NCBI RefSeq assembly: GCF_000449425.2 | Contig: NZ_AVHW01000095.1 | Span: 62,001-126,000 of the forward strand | Direction of reading: 5' to 3' | Source of the DNA: Clostridioides difficile CD160 | Lineage (GTDB): Bacteria; Bacillota; Clostridia; Peptostreptococcales; Peptostreptococcaceae | Length of the DNA stretch: 64,000 nucleotides | In this document: positions 1-9,300 of the stretch, piece after piece | Layout of the letters: every line of letters starts with the position of its first letter | How positions within the stretch are numbered: position 1 is the stretch's first letter | The notes under the pieces: model-generated | What the model saw: the letters and a program-made list of their open reading frames with translations, nothing else | What the model was told of the DNA's origin: nothing | The model's database searches: none | Position numbers and translations under genes: made by a program

Positions 1-437
1 AGATTATACTTATTTACAATCTGCTCTATTACTGGTTTTAAACTTACTAAAGTATGGATATGATGGTGACTATCCAAATGAGATATATCTATTCCAAGCG
101 CTTTTACTTTGTCTATTTGAGCGCAAAGCTCTCTATAAATCTCATCACAATCCATTTTTTTAATAATTTCATCTGTAATTCTTCTAATAAAAAAACCATC
201 TTTGTCAACAATAGTTTTTAAATCAGATAATAATGGTCTACCACAACTTAAAGTCATATGAACGCCACAATTTAAAGACTTATTTTCTTTAAGCAATTTC
301 ACTCCATGTTCTACCCCAGGCATATTTGCCATCATAGAAGTAGACTTAACTATTCCATTATTATGAGCTGATATTATACCATAATTGACAGCTTCACAAT
401 AGCCAAAGTCATCTGCATTTATTATAATTTTAGTCAT
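1..437 (-). CDS. chbG: ChbG/YdjC-family carbohydrate deacetylase, 3' end beyond window
   Basis: The first 145 codons are visible and the gene runs off the left edge. Family members are metal-dependent deacetylases that remove the N-acetyl group from chito-oligosaccharides. The protein opens with NADDFG at residues 7-12, the family metal-binding signature, and has a His-rich motif DSHHHIHT at 122-129, also a metal/catalytic signature. The start is 22 bases after the stop of the GH4 gene, so it is the next gene of the same operon. The order EIIB, EIIC, GH4, ChbG parallels the E. coli chb operon and suggests N,N'-diacetylchitobiose as substrate. No gene for the EIIA component is visible; it may lie further left. 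The ribosome site is weak. Family assignment is firm, substrate is inferred. Confidence 0.85.
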   Translation of the reverse strand, partial: MTKIIINADDFGYCEAVNYGIISAHNNGIVKSTSMMANMPGVEHGVKLLKENKSLNCGVHMTLSCGRPLLSDLKTIVDKDGFFIRRITDEIIKKMDCDEIYRELCAQIDKVKALGIDISHLDSHHHIHTLVSLKPVIEQIVNKYN

Positions 438-459
438 ACTATAACCTACTTTCTATAGA

Positions 460-1770
460 TTATCTATTAAATCTAGGAAGATAATCTTTATGAGCTTCTA
501 ACATTTCATCTAATATAGTTTTTGCCAAATCATCTGAAGGAATTAATGGGTTTATACAAAGCGCTAAAAGAGCAGACTCATAATCTCCATACACAGCTGC
601 TTTAGCTGCCAAGACTTCAAATGACTTAATTTGACTTACTAGCCCATGCACAGAATCTGGTAAATATCCCATACTTAATGGCTTTGGACCATTTTTTGTT
701 ATTACGCTACTAACTTCCACAGCTTGCTCGTCTTTAAAATCTCTTATGGCACCATTGTTTAATGTATTAACTACTTGGATGTCTTTTTTATCATTATATA
801 TAGAACTTATTAGATTACAAGCAGCATCGCTATAATAAGCTCCTCCTCTTTTTTCAAGCTGAGGTGGTTTTATATCTAGTTTTTCATCCTTATATAATTC
901 AAATAATTGTTCTTCTAATTCTTTAACTACTTGACCTCTGGCTTTTCCTTCTTTAAACTCTATTAACTCATCTTCAAGCATTTCTTTAGTTTTATAATAA
1001 TATCTATGGTATGGACAAGGTATAGCACCTAGAGATTTTACAAATTCCGAATTAAAATCAATAGCCTTTATATTTTGCATACTTATATCTGCTTTAACAA
1101 ACTTATCTATGGCTTCTTTTGTAACATCTTCTCCATCTAAAAATACATTTAAACCATAAACCATATGATTAAGACCTGCAAAATCCATACTTATTCTATC
1201 ACTTTCTACGTTAAATAGTTTAGCAACATCATTTTTTAAATGAATTGGAACATTACATAAACCTATATATTTTTTGAAGTTAGTATATTTTAATACAGCT
1301 TCTGTTATTATACCTGTTGGATTTGTAAAATTCACCATCCATGCATTTGGACATAATTCTTCCACATCTTTTATTATATCAAATATAATTGGTATTGTGC
1401 GAAGGGCTTTGAATAGCCCTCCAGCACCATTAGTTTCCTGTCCCATAACTCCATGAGATAAAGGAATAGTTTCATCTTTAATTCTTGCATCTAAAAGACC
1501 TACTCTAAGTTGTGTTGTCACGAAATCTGCATCTTTTAGAGCTTCTCTTCTATCCAAGGAAAGATTTATTTTCATATCTATTCCAGCTTTTTTTACCATT
1601 CTTTTAGCTAGATTTCCTACTATCTCTAATTTTTCTTTTCCATCTTCTATATCTACAAGCCACAATTCCTTTACAGGTAGCTCTTCATATCTATTTATAA
1701 AACCTTCTACAAGCTCAGGAGTATAACTTGAACCTCCTCCGATTGTAACTATTTTTAGTCCATTTTTCAT
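460..1770 (-). CDS. chbF: 6-phospho-beta-glucosidase, glycoside hydrolase family 4
   Basis: A 436-residue GH4 enzyme, full length for the family. GH4 enzymes cleave phosphorylated disaccharides delivered by a PTS, using NAD and a divalent metal. The NAD-binding loop GGGSSYTPE is at residues 11-19, NFTNPTG at 147-153, and the expected metal ligands are Cys172 (in LCNVP) and His202 (in GLNHMVYG). It follows the EIIC gene on the same strand and is followed 22 bases later by the ChbG-like deacetylase. The pairing with ChbG favours a ChbF-like role on chitobiose-6-phosphate; a LicH/CelF role on cellobiose-6-phosphate is the alternative. The gene symbol is given by operon analogy. Confidence 0.88.
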   Translation of the reverse strand: MKNGLKIVTIGGGSSYTPELVEGFINRYEELPVKELWLVDIEDGKEKLEIVGNLAKRMVKKAGIDMKINLSLDRREALKDADFVTTQLRVGLLDARIKDETIPLSHGVMGQETNGAGGLFKALRTIPIIFDIIKDVEELCPNAWMVNFTNPTGIITEAVLKYTNFKKYIGLCNVPIHLKNDVAKLFNVESDRISMDFAGLNHMVYGLNVFLDGEDVTKEAIDKFVKADISMQNIKAIDFNSEFVKSLGAIPCPYHRYYYKTKEMLEDELIEFKEGKARGQVVKELEEQLFELYKDEKLDIKPPQLEKRGGAYYSDAACNLISSIYNDKKDIQVVNTLNNGAIRDFKDEQAVEVSSVITKNGPKPLSMGYLPDSVHGLVSQIKSFEVLAAKAAVYGDYESALLALCINPLIPSDDLAKTILDEMLEAHKDYLPRFNR

Positions 1771-1853
1771 CTTATTATACCATCCTTACCTACAATTTAG
1801 CATATTCTATATAAGCATATACATTTATTAAACGAATAAAACTTACCTAGTTG

Positions 1854-3161
1854 TTAATTTTTTAGTTTCTTAGCCTCCATTTTTTCAGATGCTATTACAA
1901 ATGGAATATATATTAATATTGATATTATTAAATTAAATAGTGCCAAAGCTCCACCAGTCCAATCACCAGTAGCCATTGCTCCACCTAGTATAGGAGGTGT
2001 TACCCAAGGTATTTTAGGTAAAATTACTGGTGCTACTAACCCAAAATCTATTGCTAAGTATGATACAGCACTACATATTACTGGTGCAAGTACAAATGGA
2101 ATCATAAATATAGGATTTAAAACTATTGGAAGTCCGAATATCAATGGTTCTCCTATGTTAAATATTGCTGGTGGTCCACCTAATACTATCATTTCTTTAC
2201 GTCTTCTTCCTGCTATTATTAAAGCTATAACTAATCCTAACACCATTCCAGAACCACCTAAATATACAAATGCATCAAAGAATGAGCCTGCAAGTACATG
2301 GTATCCTTCAGTTGCTCCTGCTTGAGCTAAAGCGGCATTTTCTCCACCTAACTTCATAAGTATAGTTTCTGTAAAAGGAAGTGCTATATTTGCACCATGA
2401 AGACCAACAGTCCAAAGTATATGAATTATAAATGCAATAAGCATTGTAGAACCTAGACTATCAGCTACATTTGATAGTGGTGCTCCCAAATAAGTATTTA
2501 AAATATCTGTTAAGAAACTTCCATTTGAAAGTATCTTTATCAATACTCCTATTACTGTAAATATCATTATAGTTAACATTCCTGGTATTAACTTTGCAAA
2601 TGACCTTGAAACTGCTGGTGGAACTCCGTCTGGCATTTTTATAGTCAATTTCTTTACTTTAGATAATCTTACAAATATTTCAGTTGATAATAATCCTATT
2701 AATATAGAAGAGAATAAGGCAGCTGTCCCTAGGTAAGTTTGTTGTATCATTCCCCATCCTTCAACTGCTGTAGTTCCACCTTCTGGAACTATTTTACCAA
2801 TTTGTGGAGCCATTATAAAAAAGATAGATAATGCTATAAGTCCAGCCTGTAACCCATCACTTTCATAAGATTTGGCTAAAAAGTAGGCAACACCTATTAC
2901 TAAAAATACTGCCATCGTACCTATTGCTCCCCACCAAAGGTCAGCTCCAAATGTAGTCCAGTTTTCTCCAAATATACTTGCCATTAAGTTCTTATATGCT
3001 TCTAATGGCAAGTTGTTTATCAATGTTCCTAATGCACCTACCATAGTTATAGGTATCATTGCTATAAATGCATCTCTTACTGCTACTAAGTGCCTTTGAG
3101 CTCCTATTTTAGCAGCTACAGGCACTATATATTTATCCATAAATGACATGAAATTTTCCAT
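1854..3161 (-). CDS. chbC: PTS EIIC component, lactose/cellobiose/chitobiose family
   Basis: A 435-residue polytopic membrane protein with the features of the EIIC permease of Lac-family PTS systems (CelB/LicC/ChbC): many hydrophobic segments and the conserved stretch GEPLIFGLPIVLNP near residue 340. It forms the sugar channel across the membrane and hands the incoming disaccharide to EIIB for phosphorylation. It lies 21 bases after the EIIB gene, and the GH4 hydrolase follows about 80 bases later. Specificity cannot be read from the sequence; the ChbG neighbour points to chitobiose rather than cellobiose. Confidence 0.9.
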   Translation of the reverse strand: MENFMSFMDKYIVPVAAKIGAQRHLVAVRDAFIAMIPITMVGALGTLINNLPLEAYKNLMASIFGENWTTFGADLWWGAIGTMAVFLVIGVAYFLAKSYESDGLQAGLIALSIFFIMAPQIGKIVPEGGTTAVEGWGMIQQTYLGTAALFSSILIGLLSTEIFVRLSKVKKLTIKMPDGVPPAVSRSFAKLIPGMLTIMIFTVIGVLIKILSNGSFLTDILNTYLGAPLSNVADSLGSTMLIAFIIHILWTVGLHGANIALPFTETILMKLGGENAALAQAGATEGYHVLAGSFFDAFVYLGGSGMVLGLVIALIIAGRRRKEMIVLGGPPAIFNIGEPLIFGLPIVLNPIFMIPFVLAPVICSAVSYLAIDFGLVAPVILPKIPWVTPPILGGAMATGDWTGGALALFNLIISILIYIPFVIASEKMEAKKLKN

Positions 3162-3182
3162 TTTACATCCTCCAGTACAACT

Positions 3183-3494
3183 TTATTTTGAACTATTTAA
3201 TTCTATAGCTCTATCTAACACAGCTTTTCCATTACATCTTCCATAATCCATCATATTTATAACTTCTACTGGAATATTATGTGGTTTTGCCATTTCAGTT
3301 GCTTTTCCTAATACATATCTAACTTGAGGTCCTAAAAGTAAGACATCACAATTTTCTATTTCATTTTTTAAGTTTACTTCTGATATAGCCCATATTTTCG
3401 CTTCTATACCGTTTTCCTTCGCAGCATTCTCCATTTTTGTAACTAACAAACTAGTTGACATTCCTGCTGAACAAGCTAACATTATTTTTATCAT
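3183..3494 (-). CDS. chbB: PTS EIIB component, lactose/cellobiose/chitobiose family
   Basis: A 103-residue cytoplasmic phosphocarrier. The phosphorylated cysteine is Cys8 in the P-loop MLACSAGMSTSLLV, the hallmark of this EIIB type. It takes phosphate from EIIA and passes it to the sugar in EIIC. It is the first gene of the operon: the upstream 200 bases hold two perfect GntR-type operators and no other gene. No EIIA is found upstream or between genes, so the operon either has EIIA further downstream or borrows one from another Lac-family system. Confidence 0.92.
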   Translation of the reverse strand: MIKIMLACSAGMSTSLLVTKMENAAKENGIEAKIWAISEVNLKNEIENCDVLLLGPQVRYVLGKATEMAKPHNIPVEVINMMDYGRCNGKAVLDRAIELNSSK

Positions 3495-3564
3495 TTTTTT
3501 CCCTCCAAATTAGATTTATTAAAATATTTTTTTAAGTCATACTGTCTTTAAACTATACATTTAA

Positions 3565-3594
3565 AGTATGCTCTTTTATTAATTATTATTCCAA
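3565..3594 (-). promoter_or_regulatory. Candidate promoter of the chitobiose-type PTS operon
   Basis: On the minus strand, TTGGAA (3589-3594) and CATACT (3565-3570) are separated by 18 bases. Palindromic GntR operators lie just upstream and a third half-match (ATGTATAG) lies just downstream. Both hexamers are imperfect, so this is a plausible reading rather than a certain one. Confidence 0.4.
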
Positions 3595-3610
3595 TGTATA
3601 TATCTTATTT

Positions 3611-3630
3611 TTAAATGTATATACATTTAA
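3611..3630. promoter_or_regulatory. GntR operator 1 upstream of the PTS operon
   Basis: A perfect 20-base palindrome with core AAATGTATATACATTT (3613-3628). The same core occurs again at 3652-3667 and, with one change, upstream of the regulator gene at 4465-4480. Position in the regulator-PTS intergenic region and repetition make it the likely operator of the adjacent GntR/HutC-family protein. Confidence 0.8.
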
Positions 3631-3651
3631 TTCTTGATATTATTATATATC

Positions 3652-3667
3652 AAATGTATATACATTT
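3652..3667. promoter_or_regulatory. GntR operator 2 upstream of the PTS operon
   Basis: A second exact copy of AAATGTATATACATTT. Its centre is 39 bases from that of operator 1, close to four helical turns, so two bound dimers would sit on nearly the same face of the DNA. Confidence 0.8.
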
Positions 3668-3696
3668 CAAGAAAACTTTTTCATTTTATTTAAATT

Positions 3697-4401
3697 TTAT
3701 TCGACAACAGCACTCAAAGTTAAAGTGTATCCATGATGATATGTGTGTGAGTATTCAAAAACCTCACTATTTTGTAACTTACAGATTTGATTTATATACA
3801 AAAGTGGCTCTGGTCCTTCCAGCTTCAAATTTACCATGCACTCTTCATTTGATATTACAGCTTGTACTTCTCTCTCTGACATAGCTATCTTATATCCACA
3901 CACTTCTTCAACAAAATTATAAAGAGAATTTTCACAGTGCATCTTATTTAAATTTGGAAATAACTTAACTGGCATATAAGTAATCATATATGAAACTCTT
4001 GTATCATTTGCTAATCTTACTCTTTTTATTTCCCATACGTTTTCTTCCAGACTTATATTTAACCTACTTGATAACTCTTCATCTGCCTGAACTATTTCAA
4101 GAGATACCAATATATTAGACACTTTATATCCCTTACTTTCCATCTCTTTAGTAAAACCACTCACAGATGATATATTATCATATATATTATTTGCAAGAAC
4201 TATACTTCCTACACCTCTTTGTCTTGTTATATACCCTTCTTTCACTAGATTGTTTAATGCAGACCTTACAGTCATTCTAGTTACATTAAACTCTTCACTC
4301 AACTGTTTTTCAGAAGGGATTAAATCCCCTTCCTTTAAACTATCTGAATTTATCAATTCTCTAACATGATTTTCTATAACTTTATAAATTGGCTCTTTCA
4401 T
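3697..4401 (-). CDS. GntR-family (HutC subfamily) transcriptional regulator with UTRA domain
   Basis: A 234-residue regulator. Residues 1-75 form a winged helix of the GntR type, with the recognition segment SEEFNVTRMTVRSALNNLV around 33-52. The rest resembles the UTRA ligand-binding domain of sugar-responsive HutC-type regulators. It lies upstream of and in line with the PTS operon; the intergenic region contains two palindromes and its own upstream region has a third, implying control of the PTS genes and of itself. The effector is probably a phosphosugar, as for other PTS-linked members; this is inferred. Confidence 0.88.
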   Translation of the reverse strand: MKEPIYKVIENHVRELINSDSLKEGDLIPSEKQLSEEFNVTRMTVRSALNNLVKEGYITRQRGVGSIVLANNIYDNISSVSGFTKEMESKGYKVSNILVSLEIVQADEELSSRLNISLEENVWEIKRVRLANDTRVSYMITYMPVKLFPNLNKMHCENSLYNFVEEVCGYKIAMSEREVQAVISNEECMVNLKLEGPEPLLYINQICKLQNSEVFEYSHTYHHGYTLTLSAVVE

Positions 4402-4464
4402 TTAATTCACTCCTCATCAATTAAAGCTTTTATATAATAAGATAATTTTATATACAAATAAAGA

Positions 4465-4480
4465 AAATGTCTATACATTT
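4465..4480. promoter_or_regulatory. GntR operator 3, upstream of the regulator gene
   Basis: AAATGTCTATACATTT differs by one base from the perfect 16-base palindrome found twice before the PTS genes. It lies about 65 bases before the regulator start and would fit autoregulation. Confidence 0.7.
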
Positions 4481-4495
4481 AGGATAAATTAAATT

Positions 4496-5857
4496 TTATT
4501 TGGACATCTTATACAACTTTCCAACTTTCAGTAAATATATAAATAAACTTATCATCAATATTCCTTTTAAGATACTCGATAAGGTTATACTCCACCATAC
4601 ACCGTTTAATCCTAATATTTCTGGTCTAGATATAAAATAAGCTAATGGTACTCTTGCGCCAGTCAATATAGTAACTATAGTAGAAGGTATATAAGTTCGC
4701 CCTAATCCTTTAAAAGCTCCTGTTGTTATTATTTCTAAACACATAAAAAACTGAGAATAGCCTAATATTTTAAGATAAGTTGCTCCTTTTTCTATAGCCT
4801 CACTTTCATCTATAAAAACAGAAAATATACTTTCTCCTGCAAATACTAGTACTAAAGTGGTTATTATCCCAAGTATAGAAGATGCAATTATAGCTATTTT
4901 ACAACCTTTATTTATCCTAGAATACTTTTTAGCACCATAATTTTGTCCAACAAAACTACCTAATGCAACTGCTAATCCTTCAGCAGTCATCCATGATATT
5001 GCTTCTATCTGTGAACCTACTTTTTGAACTGCAACTGCTACAGGACCCCATGATGCTACTATTACTCCTAGTAACATTGAAAATACTGTAAACATACCAT
5101 TCTGTATAGCTACAGGAAAACCTAACTTGTATAACACTTTATAGTATCTAAGTTCTATTTTTCTAAATATTTTTATTTTAAAATATTCTTCTTTGCTCTT
5201 AATTACTATACATAAAAAACATGTAGTAACTACTATCTGTGCAAACACAGTTGCAATAGCAGCTCCTGCTACTCCAAGCCTTGGAGCAGGTCCCCATCCA
5301 AAAATTAATATAGGGTCAAGTATAATATTAGTTATTAATCCTACCGTATTAATGCAAAAAGGAGTCTTACTATTTCCAAGTCCATTAAAAATTGCAGTAA
5401 AAACTGGATTTATGAAATAAAATATCATGCCTAAAGCTACTATTATCAAATATTGTCTAGACATAGTTATAACTTCTAAATCTCCCAACTTAAAAAAACC
5501 TATCAGCTGTTTATTGAATACTATTAAAGATATTGTATATATTATTGCTAACATAATATTTATTTCTATTGCTGATTTTATATATGATTTGGTAGTGCTT
5601 ATATTATTTTCTCCTATACTTTGTGCTACTTTTACCTCTCCACCCACTTTTGAAATCATAATAAATGCCATTGCAAGCCATGGGAAAAAACCAGCCGTTC
5701 CAACTGCAGCTACTGCTCTACTTCCAGCTTTACCGACCCATATCATATCTATCATATTGTATCCCATTTGTATAAATGAGGTCCCCATTATTGGAAGTGA
5801 TAGTTTAAGTAATTTTTCTGTAATTCTTCCTTCTGTTAAATCAAGTCTATCTTTCAT
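4496..5857 (-). CDS. MATE-family multidrug/toxin exporter
   Basis: A 453-residue membrane protein with about twelve hydrophobic helices in two homologous halves, the usual length and layout of MATE exporters, which expel cationic compounds in exchange for sodium or protons. The N-terminal segment around residues 20-50 (PIMGTSFIQMGYNMIDMIWV) and the repeat start in the second half near residue 245 (GFPVAIQNGMFTV) are characteristic. It is monocistronic, divergent from the next gene and adjacent to the GntR regulator, from which it is separated by 94 bases. Substrate unknown. Confidence 0.88.
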   Translation of the reverse strand: MKDRLDLTEGRITEKLLKLSLPIMGTSFIQMGYNMIDMIWVGKAGSRAVAAVGTAGFFPWLAMAFIMISKVGGEVKVAQSIGENNISTTKSYIKSAIEINIMLAIIYTISLIVFNKQLIGFFKLGDLEVITMSRQYLIIVALGMIFYFINPVFTAIFNGLGNSKTPFCINTVGLITNIILDPILIFGWGPAPRLGVAGAAIATVFAQIVVTTCFLCIVIKSKEEYFKIKIFRKIELRYYKVLYKLGFPVAIQNGMFTVFSMLLGVIVASWGPVAVAVQKVGSQIEAISWMTAEGLAVALGSFVGQNYGAKKYSRINKGCKIAIIASSILGIITTLVLVFAGESIFSVFIDESEAIEKGATYLKILGYSQFFMCLEIITTGAFKGLGRTYIPSTIVTILTGARVPLAYFISRPEILGLNGVWWSITLSSILKGILMISLFIYLLKVGKLYKMSK

Positions 5858-6162
5858 TTCCCACCTCTTCTATATTATAAATTTTTAAATTTACTTGTTT
5901 ATACAGCTAGATTTATTAATTTGTTTAATTAAAATCTCTATAATAAATAAAATATCTATATACTCATAAGTATAAATATAATTATTGCCTCAATTCCTAT
6001 TATAATTCTTATCTTAACATCAATTAAGTATATATAGCTAAATAAATAATAAACTTGTACTTAATTAGAATAATTTATACTATATTTTCCAAACATTGAC
6101 AAGTTTTTTTGAGGTTGATATACTAATATTTAAAATATTTTAAATTCTTATGAGGTGAATCA
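5858..6162. other. Intergenic region between divergent MATE and YitJ-type genes
   Basis: Very AT-rich spacer of 305 bases. The only clear element is the plus-strand sigma-A promoter at 6096-6124. I found no folded leader: the transcript begins only about 30 bases before the start codon, which rules out a SAM riboswitch or T-box for the plus-strand methionine gene. Confidence 0.6.
6096..6124 (+). promoter_or_regulatory. Sigma-A promoter of the YitJ-type methionine gene
   Basis: TTGACA (6096-6101), a 17-base spacer, and TATACT (6119-6124): an almost perfect housekeeping promoter. The ribosome site GAGGTGA follows at 6152-6158, five bases before the ATG at 6163. Confidence 0.85.
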
Positions 6163-7926
6163 ATGAACATAAATGAATATATAAAAGACTCTATTTTAGT
6201 TTTTGATGGTGCTATGGGAACGTACTATTCTAAACTAAAGAATAACGCTTTCAACTGTGAAATGGCTAATATAAATGACGCATCTACAATTTTATCTATT
6301 CATAGAGAATATATAAGAGCTGGATGTAAGGCCATTAAAACAAATACCTTTGCTGCCAATGAAATCCTATTGGAATGTGACTTTAAAACTGTCAAAGATA
6401 TTATCCAAAGTGGATATGAAATTGCATTAGAAGCTACAAAAAATACAGATGTATTTGTATTTGCTGACATAGGCCCAATACCTGCTTTAAATGATAGAGA
6501 CTTACTATCTGACTATAAAAAAATAGTGGATATATTTTTAGAGATTGGTGCAACAAATTTCATATTTGAAACATTTAGTAGTGACGAATATCTACCAGAA
6601 ATCTCAAGTTATATAAAGAAAAAACGACCAAATTCATTTATATTAACAGAATTTGCAGTTAATCCTGAGGGATTTACTAGACTTGGAAAAAGTGGTACTA
6701 AAATATTTGAATCTATTTCAAAAAATAAAGACATAGATGCATTAGGATTTAATTGTATCTCTGGACCACATCATTTATTACACTTTATAAAGACAATTGA
6801 TATTAATGACAGTATAGTTTCTATTATGCCTAACGCAGGCTATCCTACTATCATCAATAACCGTACTTTTTTTGAAGATAATTCAGACTATTTTTCAGAA
6901 CAAATGTTGGAAATACTAAATCAAGGAGTACGTATATTAGGTGGATGCTGTGGTACAACACCAGAATTTATTAAAAAGACTGTTGATATAATAAATTCTT
7001 CATACATATATGAAAATACTATAGAAAAAGTTCTTTCTCCAAGGGAAAAAGTTAAACCAATATCAAAAAATAAACTCTTGGAAAAGCTTGAAATAGGCAA
7101 AAAAATTATAGCAGTTGAATTAGACCCTCCAGTTGATACAGATATTGAATTTTTTATGAATAGTGCTAAAAAATTAAAAGACTATGGGGTTGATGCAATT
7201 ACAATTGCTGATTGCCCAATAGCTAGGGCAAGAGTTGATAGTAGTCTATTAGCCTGTAAAATAAAGAGAGAATTAGATATTACTCCTATACCTCATATGA
7301 CATGTAGAGATAGAAATATTAATGCCACTAAAGCTCTACTTTTAGGATTGAATATCGAAAATATAGACAATGTACTGGTAGTAACTGGAGACCCTATCCC
7401 ATCTGCTGAAAGAGATGAAATAAAAGCTATGTTTAGTTTTAACTCTTCCATATTAGCAAATTACATAAAAACATTGAATGAAAATACATTTAATACACCT
7501 TTTAATATATTTGGAGCATTAAATATAAATGCAGTAAATTTCGATTCTCAACTTAAACATGCTAAGATTAAAATAGAAAATGGAGTTACTATGTTTTTAA
7601 CCCAACCAGTTTTAACAGAACAAGCTTTATTAAACTTAAAAAAAGCTAAAGAAATACTTCCTGTAAAGATATTGGGAGGAATAATACCTGTTGTAAGCTA
7701 TAGAAATGCTTGTTTTATGAATAATGAGATTTCTGGAATTACTGTTTCTCAAAATATTATAGATATGTACAAGAATACGTCAAAAGAAGAGTCTACTGAA
7801 CTTGCTATTAATATATCTACTCAAATAGCAAAAGAAATTGAACCTTATGTAGATGGTTATTATATTATAACGCCATTTAAAAGAATTGATATAGTATGCA
7901 ATATAATAGCAAATATTAACAAATAA
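6163..7926 (+). CDS. Bifunctional homocysteine S-methyltransferase / methylenetetrahydrofolate reductase (YitJ type)
   Basis: A 587-residue fusion like B. subtilis YitJ. Residues 1-290 are a homocysteine methyltransferase barrel with its zinc site: the Cys in GFNCISGP and the Cys pair in GGCCGTTPE near residue 270. Residues about 310-587 are a methylene-THF reductase barrel (starts around IIAVELDPPVDTD, with DPIPSAERD and FLTQPVL motifs). The protein would reduce methylene-THF and use the methyl group, or another donor, to make methionine. It stands alone in the plus orientation under a strong promoter, with no SAM riboswitch in the short leader, unlike many Firmicute methionine genes. Confidence 0.9.
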   Translation: MNINEYIKDSILVFDGAMGTYYSKLKNNAFNCEMANINDASTILSIHREYIRAGCKAIKTNTFAANEILLECDFKTVKDIIQSGYEIALEATKNTDVFVFADIGPIPALNDRDLLSDYKKIVDIFLEIGATNFIFETFSSDEYLPEISSYIKKKRPNSFILTEFAVNPEGFTRLGKSGTKIFESISKNKDIDALGFNCISGPHHLLHFIKTIDINDSIVSIMPNAGYPTIINNRTFFEDNSDYFSEQMLEILNQGVRILGGCCGTTPEFIKKTVDIINSSYIYENTIEKVLSPREKVKPISKNKLLEKLEIGKKIIAVELDPPVDTDIEFFMNSAKKLKDYGVDAITIADCPIARARVDSSLLACKIKRELDITPIPHMTCRDRNINATKALLLGLNIENIDNVLVVTGDPIPSAERDEIKAMFSFNSSILANYIKTLNENTFNTPFNIFGALNINAVNFDSQLKHAKIKIENGVTMFLTQPVLTEQALLNLKKAKEILPVKILGGIIPVVSYRNACFMNNEISGITVSQNIIDMYKNTSKEESTELAINISTQIAKEIEPYVDGYYIITPFKRIDIVCNIIANINK

Positions 7927-8138
7927 AACAATTATAATATAATTACTATCAACACATTTTAAATACTATTTATAGAGTATATTATAATTCTAAGAATCCC
8001 TATATTTGAACATTTTAAGCTTGTTTATTCATTGTAATTTTTATATAAGTTTGGTAATATATAGATATATTATAGTAAAATTTATATATATTAATTATGG
8101 GAGATTGTGGGAGACTCTTTTCACAAAAAATTTAAGCT

Positions 8139-9290
8139 ATGAAAACAAATAAAAAATTTAATAGAGTTGATATGCAAGTTTCAATACTTACTGCAATTAT
8201 TGTAATAATATCTTCTTCATGTGTATATTTTTTTAATTATGTATTGACTTATCATGATATGATACATACTCTAAGTGAAAGGTCGAGACGTATCTATAAT
8301 TATGTAGAAAAAAATATTGATAAAGATACGTTTACTGAAATTAATTCTAAAGAAGACCAATCAAAAGACTCTTATAAAAGTTCTAAAACCTTATTGGAAT
8401 CTGTAAAAAATACTACAGGAGTTATGTATCTATATACTGCTAAAAAAACAAAAGATGACTCATTAGTATATGTTGTTGATGGCTTGGATTCATCTAGAAG
8501 TGATTTTAGAAATGCTGGTGATTTGATAGAAAAAGAGATTTGGAGTGATCTTAACAAAGCACTAGATAATAATATATTGCTACCTAAAAAAATTAAAGCA
8601 ACATCTTGGGGATATATATTCATATCATACTTTCCTATTCACAATAACGCTGGTAAAGTTGTTGGGGTAATAGGAATTGAATTTGAAGCAAATCATCAAT
8701 ATAATACATTTAAATTCATAAGTATAGTTACACCAATTATAGCATTATTGACTTGTCTAATATCAGCATTGGTTGCAGTAGTTCTATTTAAGCGTATATC
8801 TAATCCTACATATACTGATTTTGCCAATACAGATTACTTAACAGGTTTAAAAAATAGAAATGCTTTTGAAATAGATATGAATAATCTAAACAATTCAAAC
8901 CTAAAGAATCTAATATCTATCATATCAATAGATTTAGATGGCTTAAAAAAAATTAATGATAAATTTGGTCATCAAACAGGAGATTTATACATTAAGCATG
9001 CAAGTAAAATTATACGAGATGTTATAGATACAAAACATGTAGTTTATCGTGTTGGTGGAGATGAATATCTAATTATTCTAAAAAATTTATCTTCTGAAGA
9101 GATAGATAGTATTATAAATAATATCAATTTAAAAATAATTGAAGAAAACTCGACTAACGAATTGAAATTATCAATGTCTATTGGATATGCTATATTTGAT
9201 GAAAAATTAGATGTGTCTTTGTTTGATACATATCACCGTGCAGATTCTCAAATGTACGATAATAAAAGAAAATTGAAAGAGCGTGATTGA
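8139..9290 (+). CDS. Membrane-bound diguanylate cyclase (GGDEF)
   Basis: A 383-residue protein with a membrane helix at about 13-35, an extracytoplasmic sensor domain (36-190, Cache-like length), a second helix at 193-218, and a GGDEF domain from about 225. The active-site loop is GGDEY at 306-310, an accepted variant, preceded by TDYLTGLKNR and DLDGLKKINDKFGH, so it should make cyclic di-GMP. No RxxD inhibitory site precedes the loop. The ATG at 8139 has poor spacing to any ribosome site; two GGGAGA stretches lie 28-40 bases upstream. The next in-frame ATG (8172) is a possible alternative. An inverted-repeat element follows and probably ends transcription. Confidence 0.88.
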   Translation: MKTNKKFNRVDMQVSILTAIIVIISSSCVYFFNYVLTYHDMIHTLSERSRRIYNYVEKNIDKDTFTEINSKEDQSKDSYKSSKTLLESVKNTTGVMYLYTAKKTKDDSLVYVVDGLDSSRSDFRNAGDLIEKEIWSDLNKALDNNILLPKKIKATSWGYIFISYFPIHNNAGKVVGVIGIEFEANHQYNTFKFISIVTPIIALLTCLISALVAVVLFKRISNPTYTDFANTDYLTGLKNRNAFEIDMNNLNNSNLKNLISIISIDLDGLKKINDKFGHQTGDLYIKHASKIIRDVIDTKHVVYRVGGDEYLIILKNLSSEEIDSIINNINLKIIEENSTNELKLSMSIGYAIFDEKLDVSLFDTYHRADSQMYDNKRKLKERD

Positions 9291-9300
9291 TTTTAAGTTT

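Noticed and set aside
5427-5888. A 153-codon plus-strand frame opposite the MATE exporter
   Set aside because: Antisense shadow of a well-supported membrane protein gene; no ribosome site or family.
5858-6162. SAM riboswitch or T-box before the methionine gene
   Set aside because: The promoter at 6096-6124 leaves a leader of about 30 bases, too short for either, and no conserved core is present.
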